From the NCBI GenBank assembly GCA_034659015.1, contig JAYEGL010000002.1:532683-596682 (forward strand): 64,000 bases of DNA, read 5' to 3'. Shown here piece by piece: positions 15,942 through 24,984 of the stretch; the stretch's first letter is position 1; each line of letters begins with the position of its first letter. The notes under the pieces were generated by a model that was given only the letters and a program-made list of their open reading frames with translations, was not told the DNA's origin and made no database searches. The DNA is from Maricaulis sp034659015. Lineage in GTDB: Bacteria; Pseudomonadota; Alphaproteobacteria; Caulobacterales; Maricaulaceae. Both the position numbers and the translations under genes were made by a program.

Positions 15942-16961
15942 ATGTTCCTGACCGCCACCGGGCTTCGCTCCCATATCTGGAACAATAACCTGAAATCCGT
16001 CCTGCTGCTGGCCGGGTTTCCCGTTCTTCTGGTCCTGCTCGGTCTGGCGGTCACCTGGCTGACGTTCGGCCTGGCGGACCCTTATGCCGGCGGCTACGCC
16101 GCCAAGGGGGCCGCAGCGGACCCGGTGTCGGCCGAACTGGCCCGTCTTCCCGCGATTGCCGCCTGGTCGCTGGGCCTTGCGGCGGTCTGGTTCGTGATCG
16201 CCTGGATCTTCCACCAGTCGATGATCAATGCCGCCACCGGCGCGCGGCCGATCACCCGCAAACAGGAGACGCGGGTGTGGAACCTTCTGGAGAACCTCTG
16301 CATCTCGCGTGGCATAACCATGCCGAAACTGGCGGTGATCGAGACCGGGGCTCTCAATGCCTACGCCTCCGGCCTGCGCGAGGGGCAGTACACGGTCACC
16401 GTGACGCGCGGCCTGATCGAGACCCTCGACGATGCCGAGCTGGAGGCCGTGCTCGCCCACGAGCTCTCCCACATCCGGCACAATGATGTCCGCCTCCTGG
16501 TGATCGCCATCATCTTCGTCGGGATCATCTCGTTCGTGGCCGAAATGGTGTTCCGGCGGATCTTCTGGTTCGGACTGCGGGCCGGCGGCGACCGGCGCTC
16601 GGGCGGCCGGTCCGGCGGGCTGGTGATCGTCGCCGGCCTGGCGATCATGGCGATCGCCTATCTGCTGGCGATCGCGATCCGTTTTTCCCTGTCGCGCCGG
16701 CGCGAATACATGGCCGATGCCGGGGCCGTCGAACTGACGCACAATCCCGACGCCATGATCGCGGCCTTGCGCAAGATTTCCGGGCATTCCGTGATCGAAA
16801 AGGCGCCCGACGAAGTGCGCGAGATGTTCATCGAGAACCCGAAATCGGGTTTCATCGGCCTGTTCGCGACCCACCCGCCGATCCCGAAGCGCATCGAGAT
16901 GCTGGTGAAATATGCCGGCGGAACGCCGTCGCTCGGCCGGTCGAGCGTGCCAGAGGTCTAG
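15942..16961 (+). CDS. M48 family (HtpX-like) membrane metalloprotease
   Basis: A 339-residue integral membrane zinc protease. Two transmembrane helices lie before the catalytic domain (about 17-45 and 74-92) and two after HExxH (about 184-204 and 226-248). The zinc motif is HELSH at 173-177, and the third ligand is probably E255 in REYMADAGAV. HtpX-type enzymes degrade misfolded membrane proteins. Length is about 45 residues more than E. coli HtpX. Pairing with the upstream lemA gene is typical, so the two may act together. Specificity is unknown. Confidence 0.92.
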   Translation: MFLTATGLRSHIWNNNLKSVLLLAGFPVLLVLLGLAVTWLTFGLADPYAGGYAAKGAAADPVSAELARLPAIAAWSLGLAAVWFVIAWIFHQSMINAATGARPITRKQETRVWNLLENLCISRGITMPKLAVIETGALNAYASGLREGQYTVTVTRGLIETLDDAELEAVLAHELSHIRHNDVRLLVIAIIFVGIISFVAEMVFRRIFWFGLRAGGDRRSGGRSGGLVIVAGLAIMAIAYLLAIAIRFSLSRRREYMADAGAVELTHNPDAMIAALRKISGHSVIEKAPDEVREMFIENPKSGFIGLFATHPPIPKRIEMLVKYAGGTPSLGRSSVPEV

Positions 16962-17367
16962 AATTTTCAAGCCGTTATGATGCCACGGCGTTTCCGCCTG
17001 GCGGTATGAGGATGTGCGGGATGCCGGCGTCTTGCCTCACAGGCCTTCCGATTTCACGCTCATATTTCTCCCGGCCGAAGCCCGGCCTTGAGCCGGGCGC
17101 AGAGCCGGGACCGACCGCGGGGCATTTCCAGCGATGAGTCTCCCGTTGGTCCCGGATAGCGCTGCCGCGCTTCCGGGAAAATGGGTGGAGAAAAACGATA
17201 TCTATCGCCCTTTCAACCGTCATCCTGACGAAAGTCAGGATCTATCGCGCGAGGCGCAATCGCGGCAGGACGGGAAACACCCGGTTTCATGAGCCGGGCC
17301 CTGACTGAAGCCTGCGCCCGCGAAAACGGGTGTCAGGGTGACGGTGGTTGGTGCTGCCCCTGTCCGC
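16962..17367. other. 406-bp intergenic region of palindromic repeats
   Basis: Lies between the convergent M48 protease and AI-2E-type permease genes. No gene is visible. It holds a hairpin CCCGGC-cttga-GCCGGG at 17081-17097, further CCCGGA/TCCGGG-type palindromes to about 17180, and a 124-bp element bounded by GTCATCC-type ends at 17219-17342. The layout is that of a repeat mosaic between two 3' ends. Confidence 0.6.
17219..17342. repeat. GTCATCC-type palindromic element 1
   Basis: A 124-bp segment bounded by GTCATCCT and AGGGTGAC, inverted with one mismatch. It contains internal hairpins (CCTGAC-gaaa-GTCAGG near the left end and CGCCCGCGAAAACGGGTG near the right). A related element with perfect ends is at 33673-33843. 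Palindromes of this kind are frequent in alphaproteobacterial intergenic DNA. Confidence 0.7.
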
Positions 17368-18477
17368 CTAAGCGTCCTTAGCTGGCGTGTCGTCACCCGC
17401 TTCCGTTCCCTCCGCCTCCAGCAGTCCCGAATAGGTCTCCCGGAAGATGAACCAGACCGAGGTGAAGAGGGCGGCGATGACCGGGCCGATGATGATGCCC
17501 ACGGCGCCGAACAGGGTGAGCCCGCCCAGGGTGGAGATCAGCACCATCAGGTCGGACATGCGCGCATCCTTGCCGACCAGGGCCGGGCGCAGGAGATTGT
17601 CCGAGGTCGACACCACGATGGCGCCCCAGACGGCCAGGGCTATGCCGGGCACGACCTGGCCGGACGCGGTCAGCCAGATGGCGGCGGGCACCCAGACCAG
17701 CGGCGGACCGATCATCGGGATGATGGAGAGCAGGGCCGTCACCGCACCCCAGAAAATCGCGCCGGGAACGCCGGCGACGTAGAGGCCGGCGCCGGTCAGA
17801 ACGCCCTGGACGAGGGCGATCACGAAAGTGCCCTTCACCGTGGCGCGGATGGTGGAGATGGCGCGTTCGGCCAGCAGGTCGCGGTCTTCCTTGGTCATCG
17901 GCAGGAGGCTTAGGGCCTGGCGGGCGCTCTCGCGGCCGGTCATCAGGAAATAGTAGAGCGCATAGACCAGGATGAAGAAGTTCAGTGTGGCGACCAGAAA
18001 GCCGCCCGTACCGGCGCGCAGGCTGGAGACCAGAAGGCGGCCGACCGTGCCGGCGAGATTGCCCAGCTGGGTCGTGATCGTGGCCTGGTACTGGATGATG
18101 GTCTCGCGGAAAGGCATCCAGTCCGGCAGCCCGTAAAGCCCGTCATCGCGGATCTGCGAGACCTGGTTCTGGACCCAGGGGGTGACCCTCTGCGTGATGT
18201 CGATCGCCTGTTCGGCGACGACGCCAAGCAAAATGGTCGCGGGAATGACGAAGGCCAGGACCGATCCGGTCACCAGCAGGATCGCGGCCAGCCGTGGCCT
18301 TTCACCGAGATGGCGCGCCAGCCAGCGGTGCGGCACGGACAGGAAAAGCGCGATTACCCCGGCCAGGAAGAGCGTGGCGAGATAGTCGCGGATCATCCAG
18401 GCAAAGACGGTGGTGATGCCCAGCGCCAGGACCGCGATGAAGACCCGTTCCAGCTCGATCTTGTTGAGCGACGTCAT
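17368..18477 (-). CDS. AI-2E transporter family (PF01594) permease
   Basis: A 369-residue membrane protein with about eight hydrophobic segments and the family layout: an early pair of helices (IAVLALGITTVFAWMI, LATLFLAGVIALFLSV), an amphipathic middle region (about 125-175), and the conserved C-terminal core with WGAVTALLSIIPMIGPPLVW and LRPALVGKDARMSDLMVLIS. Members export AI-2 or drive Na+/H+ exchange; the substrate cannot be read from sequence. It is convergent with the M48 protease gene. Repeat copy C lies in its upstream region. Confidence 0.92.
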   Translation of the reverse strand: MTSLNKIELERVFIAVLALGITTVFAWMIRDYLATLFLAGVIALFLSVPHRWLARHLGERPRLAAILLVTGSVLAFVIPATILLGVVAEQAIDITQRVTPWVQNQVSQIRDDGLYGLPDWMPFRETIIQYQATITTQLGNLAGTVGRLLVSSLRAGTGGFLVATLNFFILVYALYYFLMTGRESARQALSLLPMTKEDRDLLAERAISTIRATVKGTFVIALVQGVLTGAGLYVAGVPGAIFWGAVTALLSIIPMIGPPLVWVPAAIWLTASGQVVPGIALAVWGAIVVSTSDNLLRPALVGKDARMSDLMVLISTLGGLTLFGAVGIIIGPVIAALFTSVWFIFRETYSGLLEAEGTEAGDDTPAKDA

Positions 18478-18500
18478 CGACCGGATGTCCTTTGTTTTCA

Positions 18501-18643
18501 GCCACCCCCTTGATGGGGGAGGTGGGCCGGGGCGCAGCCCCGGCTCGGAGGGGGTGGGGGCGAGGTCACCGTGAATTTTCCTCTACCGGGATTCGCCCCT
18601 TCCGCCCGGCTTCGCCGGACACCTTCCCCGTCAAGGGGAAGGA
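18501..18643 (+). repeat. Intergenic palindromic repeat, copy C
   Basis: Third copy of the element at 10674 and 15782, starting CACCCCCTTGATGGGGGAGG and ending CCCGTCAAGGGGAAGGAC. The left part is longer in G and C (GGCCGGGGCGCAGCCCCGGC hairpin). It lies between the TRAP large-permease stop and the AI-2E-type gene start, both on the minus strand. Confidence 0.83.
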
Positions 18644-18657
18644 CGAAGAGGCGCGAT

Positions 18658-20253
18658 CTAGCCATAAAGCCATGACGGCAGCCCGGTGGCCAGCCAGGGC
18701 AGGGTGGCCACGGCGAGGATGGCCAGAAGCTGGATGATCACGAAGGGAATGGCACCGCGATAGATATCGGTCGTCTTCACGGCGTCCGGCGCCACACCGC
18801 GCAGGTAGAACAGCGCGAAGCCGAAGGGCGGGGTGAGGAAGCTGGTCTGCAGGTTCATCGCCATCAGCACACCCAGCCAGACCGGGTCGACCCCCATCAT
18901 CAGAAGGATCGGCGCGACGATCGGCACCACCACGAAAGTGATCTCGATGAAGTCGAGGAAGAAGCCGAGCACGAACATCACCAGCATGACCACGGCCAGC
19001 GCGCCGAACACGCCGCCGGGCACGGCTTCCAGTGCCGCCTGGACCGTTTCGTCGCCGCCCAGCTCGCGGAAGATGAGCGAGAAGAGCGAGGCCCCGATCA
19101 GGATGACGAAGACCATGGCGGAAATCGTCGCGGTCGAACTCATCACCTCGTCGAGCACGCCATTGCGCTTGAGCCGCCACAGGCTGAGGCCGGCGCCGAG
19201 CAGTGTCAGAGCCGACAGCACGGCCGCCGCAACCGCGCCGGGCAGGCCCAGATCGGTGACATAGAGGCGCTCGCCGGTGACGATGTTGGGCACGACGACG
19301 AGCGCGATCAGGCCGATCAGGGCGATCAGGCCGAGATAGGCGATCCACTGACCGGTCCTGGGGTTGGCGTCCGACCCGGCATTGCGGGCCCCGGCAATGA
19401 AGCTGGCGCCCACGGCGCCGACACCGGCGGCTTCGGTCGGGGTCGCCAGGCCGGTCAGGATCGAGCCCAGCACCGCCACGATCAGCGCCAGCGGCGGCAC
19501 CAGGGCGTGCAGGATCGCGCTCCAGCTGGCATGGGCCTCCGAGGCCGGCGCGGCGGGTGCGCTGTCCGGTTTCCAGATCGCCACGACGATCTGGTAGGCG
19601 ATGTAGAGACCGACCAGCAGGAGGCCGGGGATCAGCGCGCCGGCAAAGAGATCGCCGACCGAGACGATATCCGGCGAGAAAATCCCCTGGGCGCGCTGGG
19701 CTTCCTGGTAGGCGTTGGAGATCTGGTCGCCCAGCAGCACGAGCACGATGGAGGGCGGGATGATCTGGCCGAGCGTGCCCGAGGCCGCGATCGAGCCGGC
19801 CGCGAGCGCCGGATCGTAACCGCGCTTGAGCATGGTGGGCAGGGACAGGAGGCCCATCGTCACCACGGTCGCGCCGACAATGCCGGTCGAGGCGGCCAGC
19901 AGCGCGCCGACGACGACGACGGAGATCCCCAGCCCGCCGCGCAGCGTGCCGAAGAGCGCCCCCATCGCCTCGAGCAATTCCTCGGCGATACGGGATTTTT
20001 CCAGCATCACGCCCATGAAGACGAAGAGCGGCACGGCGACCAGGATGGAGCGGTCCATCTCCATCAGATTGCCGTAGATGCGCTGCGGGAAGGCGCGGAA
20101 ATGGATCGGGTCGAACAGGTTCAGCGCGATGCCGATGAAGGCGAAGGCGAGGGCCACGCCGGCCAGGGTGAAAGCCACCGGATAGCCGCGCAGCAGGGCC
20201 GCGAAGGCGGCCACGAACATCAGGAAGGGCAGGATCTCGATCAGCATGGCCAT
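18658..20253 (-). CDS. TRAP transporter large permease subunit (DctM/TakM-like)
   Basis: The main membrane subunit of a tripartite ATP-independent periplasmic transporter, driving solute uptake with a sodium gradient. The 531-residue product has the family features GVMLEKSRIAEELLEAMG, GTLGQIIPPSIVLVLLGDQ, LTGLATPTEAAGVGAVGA and LQTSFLTPPFGFALFYLRG. It is about 100 residues longer than the usual DctM (about 425-440). The extra part lies near residues 290-375 and adds two hydrophobic segments. A strong GGGGGAGG Shine-Dalgarno precedes the ATG, four bases after the small-subunit stop. Confidence 0.95.
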   Translation of the reverse strand: MAMLIEILPFLMFVAAFAALLRGYPVAFTLAGVALAFAFIGIALNLFDPIHFRAFPQRIYGNLMEMDRSILVAVPLFVFMGVMLEKSRIAEELLEAMGALFGTLRGGLGISVVVVGALLAASTGIVGATVVTMGLLSLPTMLKRGYDPALAAGSIAASGTLGQIIPPSIVLVLLGDQISNAYQEAQRAQGIFSPDIVSVGDLFAGALIPGLLLVGLYIAYQIVVAIWKPDSAPAAPASEAHASWSAILHALVPPLALIVAVLGSILTGLATPTEAAGVGAVGASFIAGARNAGSDANPRTGQWIAYLGLIALIGLIALVVVPNIVTGERLYVTDLGLPGAVAAAVLSALTLLGAGLSLWRLKRNGVLDEVMSSTATISAMVFVILIGASLFSLIFRELGGDETVQAALEAVPGGVFGALAVVMLVMFVLGFFLDFIEITFVVVPIVAPILLMMGVDPVWLGVLMAMNLQTSFLTPPFGFALFYLRGVAPDAVKTTDIYRGAIPFVIIQLLAILAVATLPWLATGLPSWLYG

Positions 20254-20257
20254 CGCG

Positions 20258-21037
20258 TCACACCTCCCCCTGGAAGGTGTCGGGAAGGTCGGGCGCCTTC
20301 TGACCGCCGATCGTCATGGCGGCCCGGGCGGCCATGGAGAAGCCCTGCAGGATCATCAGTACAGCAAAGACGGGAATGGCCGTCTTCAGCAGGAAGACGA
20401 AGGCGAGACCGTCGCTCTCGCGCGAGCGCTCCAGAATCCGCCAGGTCGAATTCATATAGCCCGTCGAGGACCACAGGATGAGGAAGCTCATGGGCATCAG
20501 GGCGAGATAGGTGCCGATGAGGTCGGTCCAGGCCTTACCCCGCTCGCTCAGCCTGGCGTAGAGCACGTCGACGCGGACATGGCCGCCATTGAGCAGCGCC
20601 GAGGCCGAGGCGAGCAGGAAGAGCAGGGCGTGCATGTAGATCACGCTCTCCTGCAGCTTGGTCGAGGCATAGCCGAAGACATAGCGCTGGATCACGATGA
20701 CGGCGGTCGCCACGACCAGGCCCAGGGCGAACCAGCGCGCTGCGCCGCCCACCGTGGTGGTGATCGTGTCGAGAATGGCGATCGCCCGGCGCTCGAAATT
20801 CCAGGCGCCCTCGGGCACGGACAGGAAGCGCCCCATCAGCGCGGTCAGCAAGGGCAGCAGCAGGACGGGCGAGACGAAGAGCCCGATCCGCAACAGCCAG
20901 CCGCCCGCCGTCTGCGCCCATCCCGCGAGATGCGCATTCGCCCAGCCGGCCACACCGCCTCCGGTGAGCGCGTCGAGCACGGTCAGGGCGATGGCGAAGG
21001 CCATCGCGGCCAGGATCAGCCGGTCGCCGGGACGCAT
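20258..21037 (-). CDS. TRAP transporter small permease subunit (DctQ/TakQ-like)
   Basis: Small membrane subunit that connects the large permease and the periplasmic binding protein. From the ATG at 21037 the product is 259 residues. The typical DctQ core lies in the C-terminal two thirds (ARWFALGLVVATAVIVIQRY, SVIYMHALLFLLASASALLNGGHVRVDVLYARLSE). The N-terminal ~85 residues add two more hydrophobic segments, making it longer than most DctQ proteins (about 160-200). The open frame extends 22 codons upstream into the binding-protein gene, but the later ATG leaves a natural five-base gap. No good Shine-Dalgarno is visible. Confidence 0.9.
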   Translation of the reverse strand: MRPGDRLILAAMAFAIALTVLDALTGGGVAGWANAHLAGWAQTAGGWLLRIGLFVSPVLLLPLLTALMGRFLSVPEGAWNFERRAIAILDTITTTVGGAARWFALGLVVATAVIVIQRYVFGYASTKLQESVIYMHALLFLLASASALLNGGHVRVDVLYARLSERGKAWTDLIGTYLALMPMSFLILWSSTGYMNSTWRILERSRESDGLAFVFLLKTAIPVFAVLMILQGFSMAARAAMTIGGQKAPDLPDTFQGEV

Positions 21038-21042
21038 CGCGA

Positions 21043-22164
21043 TCAGCCGCCGAGCACGCGTTCGCGCTGAACCATGTAGGGCATTTCGGAGACCCGGCCC
21101 CACTGGCGCATCTTGTTGCGGGCGTCCAGATAGCTTTCGTAGACGCGGCGGGTCATGGCATCGGCATTGCCCGTATCGGCCACGACCTGTTCGGAAATCT
21201 CGCCGATCCGCGTCCAGATGTCGTCCGAGAAGCTGCGCAGCTCCACGCCGTGCTCATTGGCGAGCACGTCGAGCGCGACGGCGTTCTGCTGCTGGAACTC
21301 GGCCAGCGATAGATTGTTGGCCGTCAGGCAGGCGGACTGGATGATCGCCTTGTGATCGTCGGCCAGCTCGTCCCAGACCGTGCGGTTGATGCCGACACCG
21401 AGACAGGAGCCCGGCTCGTGGAAGCCCGGCCCGTAGTAGAAGGGCGCCTCGCGGTAGAAGCCGAAGGCGAGGTCGTTCCAGGGACCGACCCATTCGGTGG
21501 CGTCGATCGTGCCGTTCTGCAGCGCCGGGTAGATCTCGCCGCCCGACAGGGTGACGGCGGCGCCGCCCAGCTCGCGCAGCACGTTGCCGCCGAGACCCGG
21601 AATGCGCATGCGCAGACCGCGGAAGTCTTCCAGCGTGTTGATCTCGCGCTTGAACCAGCCGCCCATCTGGTGGCCGGAATTGCCCGCCTGGAAGGGTTTA
21701 ATGTTGAACTGGCCGGCCAGTTCGTCCCACAGCGCCTGGCCGCCGCCATACTCCACCCAGCCCATGATCTCGTAGGCGGTCATGCCCATCGGCACGGCGG
21801 TGAAGAAGTTGAACGCCGGCGACTTGCCCTGCCAGTAGTATTCCGCGCCGTGATACATGTCCGCCGTGCCTTCGGAGACGGCGTCGAAGGCCTCGAAGGC
21901 GCTGACGATCTCGCCGGCCGCATAGACGCGCACGTCCAGCGAACCGCCCGACATGCGGTTGATATAGTCGGCGGCATTGTTGGCCGCGGTGCCCAGGCCG
22001 GGGAAGTTGGCCGGCCAGGTCGTCACCATGCGCAGGCGTTTCACGCCGCGATTGACGGCCGGGGCCGCTGGCGCGGCGCCGTCTTGCTGTCCGGTATCCC
22101 CGCAGGCGGTCGCCACCGTCGCAGCGGCAACGGCACCGCCGCTGATGAATGTGCGTCGATCCAT
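21043..22164 (-). CDS. TRAP transporter solute-binding protein, TakP-like
   Basis: Periplasmic receptor of the TRAP operon. The 373-residue protein starts MDRRTFISGG, a twin-arginine signal followed by a hydrophobic stretch ending VATACGD; the cysteine might be lipidated, although the residue at -3 is Ala. The binding-site regions LRMRIPGLGGNVLRELG, LSGGEIYPALQNGTIDATEWVGPWNDLAFGF and YYGPGFHEPGS closely follow TakP, which binds 2-oxo monocarboxylates, and related lactate-binding proteins. GGGGGA precedes the chosen ATG. The substrate is therefore inferred as a small 2-oxo- or 2-hydroxy-acid. Confidence 0.94.
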   Translation of the reverse strand: MDRRTFISGGAVAAATVATACGDTGQQDGAAPAAPAVNRGVKRLRMVTTWPANFPGLGTAANNAADYINRMSGGSLDVRVYAAGEIVSAFEAFDAVSEGTADMYHGAEYYWQGKSPAFNFFTAVPMGMTAYEIMGWVEYGGGQALWDELAGQFNIKPFQAGNSGHQMGGWFKREINTLEDFRGLRMRIPGLGGNVLRELGGAAVTLSGGEIYPALQNGTIDATEWVGPWNDLAFGFYREAPFYYGPGFHEPGSCLGVGINRTVWDELADDHKAIIQSACLTANNLSLAEFQQQNAVALDVLANEHGVELRSFSDDIWTRIGEISEQVVADTGNADAMTRRVYESYLDARNKMRQWGRVSEMPYMVQRERVLGG

Positions 22165-22190
22165 GTCTTTCCCCCTTGAAGGATCGTTCA

Positions 22191-22208
22191 ACCGTCCGGC
22201 CGGACGGT
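22191..22208. promoter_or_regulatory. Perfect 18-bp palindrome upstream of the TRAP operon
   Basis: ACCGTCCGGCCGGACGGT is completely self-complementary. It ends two bases from the bpt stop codon and lies 27 bp upstream of the TRAP binding-protein start. It fits an operator for a dimeric regulator. As RNA it would form a 7-bp stem with a GGCC loop, but no U-run follows. Confidence 0.6.
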
Positions 22209-22209
22209 C

Positions 22210-22962
22210 TCAGTCCTCGTCTTCCGCCCCATCGTTAGCGAGTTCGGCGTAGGCCTGCCAGCCCGACGGCGTGAGAACTTGCAGCGGCTGGTAGGCAGCC
22301 TTGTAGCTCATCTTCCGGCTGCCGCGCACCCAGTATCCCAGATAGACGAAGGGCAGGCCGGCGGCGTCCGCACGCCGGATGGCGTCGAGGATCATGAAAG
22401 CGCCCAGGCTGCGCCGTTCTTCGTCCGGATCGAAGAAGCTGTAGATCAGCGAAATACCGTCCTTGAGCACGTCGGTCAGGGCGGCCGCGACCAGCGCGCC
22501 GTCGGCATCGCGGTATTCGGCGACATGGGTACGCTGGGCGCCTTCCTCGACCATCATGACGTATTCGCCGAAGGACATGCCGGCCATGTCGCCGTCGCCG
22601 TGCCGGCTGTCGAGATAGCGCGTGAGCAGCTCGTACTGCTCCATCGTGGCGGTCTGGGCCTCGGTGGAGACGGCGAGGTCGTCATTGCGGTTGAGGTTTT
22701 TCCGCCAGCGCCGCTTCCAGTCGAAATGCGTGGCGTCCACCCGGACCGATTTGCAGGCGTCGCAGGCCTCGCAGGCCGGCCGGTAGAGCACGCCCTGGCT
22801 GCGCCGGAATCCGGCATGGGTGAGCGCGTCGTTGAGAGCGGGACCTTCGCCGACCTCGACCCGGGTAAAGACCTTCCGCTCCCAGCGGCCCGGCAGGTAG
22901 GGGCAGGGCGCTGCCGCGGTCAGGAAAAACGGAATTTGCCGTGTCGCGAATGGATGGGTCAC
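22210..22962 (-). CDS. bpt: Aspartate/glutamate leucyltransferase (Bpt)
   Basis: Transfers leucine from leucyl-tRNA to proteins with N-terminal Asp or Glu, feeding the N-end rule pathway. The 250 residues carry the N-terminal transferase domain with the cysteine cluster PCPYLPG and ACEACDACKSVRV (about residues 63-75) and the C-terminal domain with GAFMILDAIRRADAAGLPFVYLGYWV. Bacterial Bpt differs from eukaryotic ATE1 in substrate, which is inferred from the family. It is upstream of the TRAP genes on the same strand. Confidence 0.95.
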   Translation of the reverse strand: MTHPFATRQIPFFLTAAAPCPYLPGRWERKVFTRVEVGEGPALNDALTHAGFRRSQGVLYRPACEACDACKSVRVDATHFDWKRRWRKNLNRNDDLAVSTEAQTATMEQYELLTRYLDSRHGDGDMAGMSFGEYVMMVEEGAQRTHVAEYRDADGALVAAALTDVLKDGISLIYSFFDPDEERRSLGAFMILDAIRRADAAGLPFVYLGYWVRGSRKMSYKAAYQPLQVLTPSGWQAYAELANDGAEDED

Positions 22963-23004
22963 GTGGAACTCTTCGACTCAGCGGGTCCGGGCAGCCATGC
23001 TAAC

Positions 23005-24849
23005 TCACACGACGCCAAAGGCGTAGAGCAGAGATATGTAAAGCGTGAAGGCGAACCAGGACAACACCACCATCGGCGCGCCGGCGCGCAGATAGTCGGC
23101 GAAACGGTAGTGCCCCGGGCCCATGACCAGCAGGTTGGTCTGATAGCCGATCGGTGTGGCGAAGCAGGTATTCGCGGCAAACAGCACGGTCAGGGCGAAC
23201 AGGGACGGGTCGGCGCCGATCTGGTTGGCGGCCCCGATCGCGATCGGGGTGAACAGGATCGCCGTCGCGCTGTTGGACAGAAGATTGGTCAAAAGCGCGA
23301 TCAGGATGAACATGGCCGACATCAGCACGACCGGGCCGTAGGGCGCGAACAGCGTCACCACACCGGTGGCGAGAAGGTCGGCGCCGCCGGTGATCTGCAG
23401 CGCCGTGCCCAGGGCGATCGCCGAGCCGATCAGCAGGTAGACGCGCATGTCGACGGCCCGCGCCGCCTGGCGCGTATTGAGGCAGCCGGCGGCGATCATC
23501 GCCACGGCGCCGAGGAAGGAGGCCAGCGCGATCGGCATGAGCGAGGTCGCCGAGGCCAGGACGACGCCGCCGAAAATGGCGCGGGCGGCATTGGCGCGGC
23601 GCGGATCGGCCAGCGCCGTGGTCGCCCATTCCATCAGCAGCAGGTCGCGGTCGGAGCGCAATTGGCGCATGTGGCCGGAGGACCCGAACAGGAGCAGCGT
23701 GTCGCCGGCCTCAAGGCGGATCTCGCCCATGCGCGAGCGGATCATGCGGCTGCGCCGCTGGATGCCCATCACGATACAGCCCGTGGCGTGACGGAAGCCG
23801 ATCTGCTGGATGGTGCGTCCGATCAGGCGCGAGCCGGGGGCGACCACCGCTTCGGTTATCATCAGGCTGTCGCCCGGTGTCGGGTTTTCGCCCGGTCCGG
23901 AGGCTTCCAGCATGCCGCGCATGAAGTCGGCGCGCTTGGAGAGAAGATTGGACAGGGTCTGCCGGGTCGCCGCGACGATGACGAGATCGCCCGGCTTCAG
24001 CTCGATCTGGTCGAAGGGCGGCAACAGTGCGTGCTCGCCGCGCTGGATCATCCGCACCGTCATGTCGGGCAGGTCGGCAAACATGCCCGCGACCGGGCGC
24101 TTGCCGGCGAGCGGGTGGTCGGCGGTCACGTCGATCTGGGCGATGTATTGCCGGCCTTCGCCACCGCCGGCGATCTCGCTCTCCATGGAGGCATGGTTGG
24201 GCAGGAAGCGCGGCAGGACGAAGACGATGTAGGCCAGGCCGAAAACACTCATGAAAAGCCCGGGCACGGTCGGCGTGAAGAAGTCGAGGCTGACGCCGGA
24301 AATACTTCGCAATTGTTCGGCCACCAGCAGGTTGGTCGACGAGCCGATCAGTGTGGTCATGCCAGCCAGAATGCAGACATAGCTCAGCGGTATCATGAGC
24401 TTGGAGGGGCTTTTTTCCATCCGCTTTGCGATCGCCGCGAGGATCGGCACGAACATCACCACGACAGGCGTGTTGTTGATGAAGGCGCTGATCACGAACA
24501 CGAAGGCGAACATGGCGACCAGCGTGCCGCGCGGGCGCTGGTCGTAGGAGGAGAGCAGGAACTGGGTCGGCCCCTCCATCGCGCCGGTCTGGAATATGCC
24601 CTGTCCGACGATGAGCAGGCAGAGGATCGTGAACAGGGCCGGGTTCGCAAAGCCGGCCAGCAATGATGCGATTGTCGGCTCGCCGCTCTCCAGCGGGAAG
24701 AGATGGAAGAACAGCATTAGGGCTGCCACGATCGAGGCCGAAACGATCTCGATCGGGAAACGGTCCCAGACGAAGAAGACAATCGCGACGAGGAGACCGC
24801 CGAGAATTGCCCACATCTGCCAGACGTCGAAAGACGCGGTTTCTATCAT
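23005..24849 (-). CDS. SLC13-type permease with two RCK_C (TrkA-C) domains
   Basis: A 614-residue transporter of the divalent-anion:Na+ symporter class. Hydrophobic segments span residues 1-200 and 395-614 with the duplicated family motif (FVISAFINNTPVVVMFVPI and LLTNLLSNSATAILFTPIA). Between them lie two regulatory RCK_C domains (about 205-290 and 300-385, each ending in a GDLVIVAA or GDTLLLFG turn). PLSYVCILAGMTTLIGSSTN is typical. The substrate (sulfate, dicarboxylate or citrate) cannot be assigned. Confidence 0.93.
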   Translation of the reverse strand: MIETASFDVWQMWAILGGLLVAIVFFVWDRFPIEIVSASIVAALMLFFHLFPLESGEPTIASLLAGFANPALFTILCLLIVGQGIFQTGAMEGPTQFLLSSYDQRPRGTLVAMFAFVFVISAFINNTPVVVMFVPILAAIAKRMEKSPSKLMIPLSYVCILAGMTTLIGSSTNLLVAEQLRSISGVSLDFFTPTVPGLFMSVFGLAYIVFVLPRFLPNHASMESEIAGGGEGRQYIAQIDVTADHPLAGKRPVAGMFADLPDMTVRMIQRGEHALLPPFDQIELKPGDLVIVAATRQTLSNLLSKRADFMRGMLEASGPGENPTPGDSLMITEAVVAPGSRLIGRTIQQIGFRHATGCIVMGIQRRSRMIRSRMGEIRLEAGDTLLLFGSSGHMRQLRSDRDLLLMEWATTALADPRRANAARAIFGGVVLASATSLMPIALASFLGAVAMIAAGCLNTRQAARAVDMRVYLLIGSAIALGTALQITGGADLLATGVVTLFAPYGPVVLMSAMFILIALLTNLLSNSATAILFTPIAIGAANQIGADPSLFALTVLFAANTCFATPIGYQTNLLVMGPGHYRFADYLRAGAPMVVLSWFAFTLYISLLYAFGVV

Positions 24850-24984
24850 CGTGATTTCAGGAAGCTCTTGGATCCGACATGTCCGATCCGAGACGCTATC
24901 ACGCGCTGCGCGGGCTTGCGAAGCCCCTGCATGACACCGGTGGCATCGGGACGCACACGGCCGGGCCGGCCGGGATGTGCGGAA

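Noticed and set aside
22279..24666. Long plus-strand open frame opposite bpt and the SLC13 permease gene
   Set aside because: The product is a His/Arg/Glu/Gly-rich sequence without domains, whereas both minus-strand genes have full family motifs.
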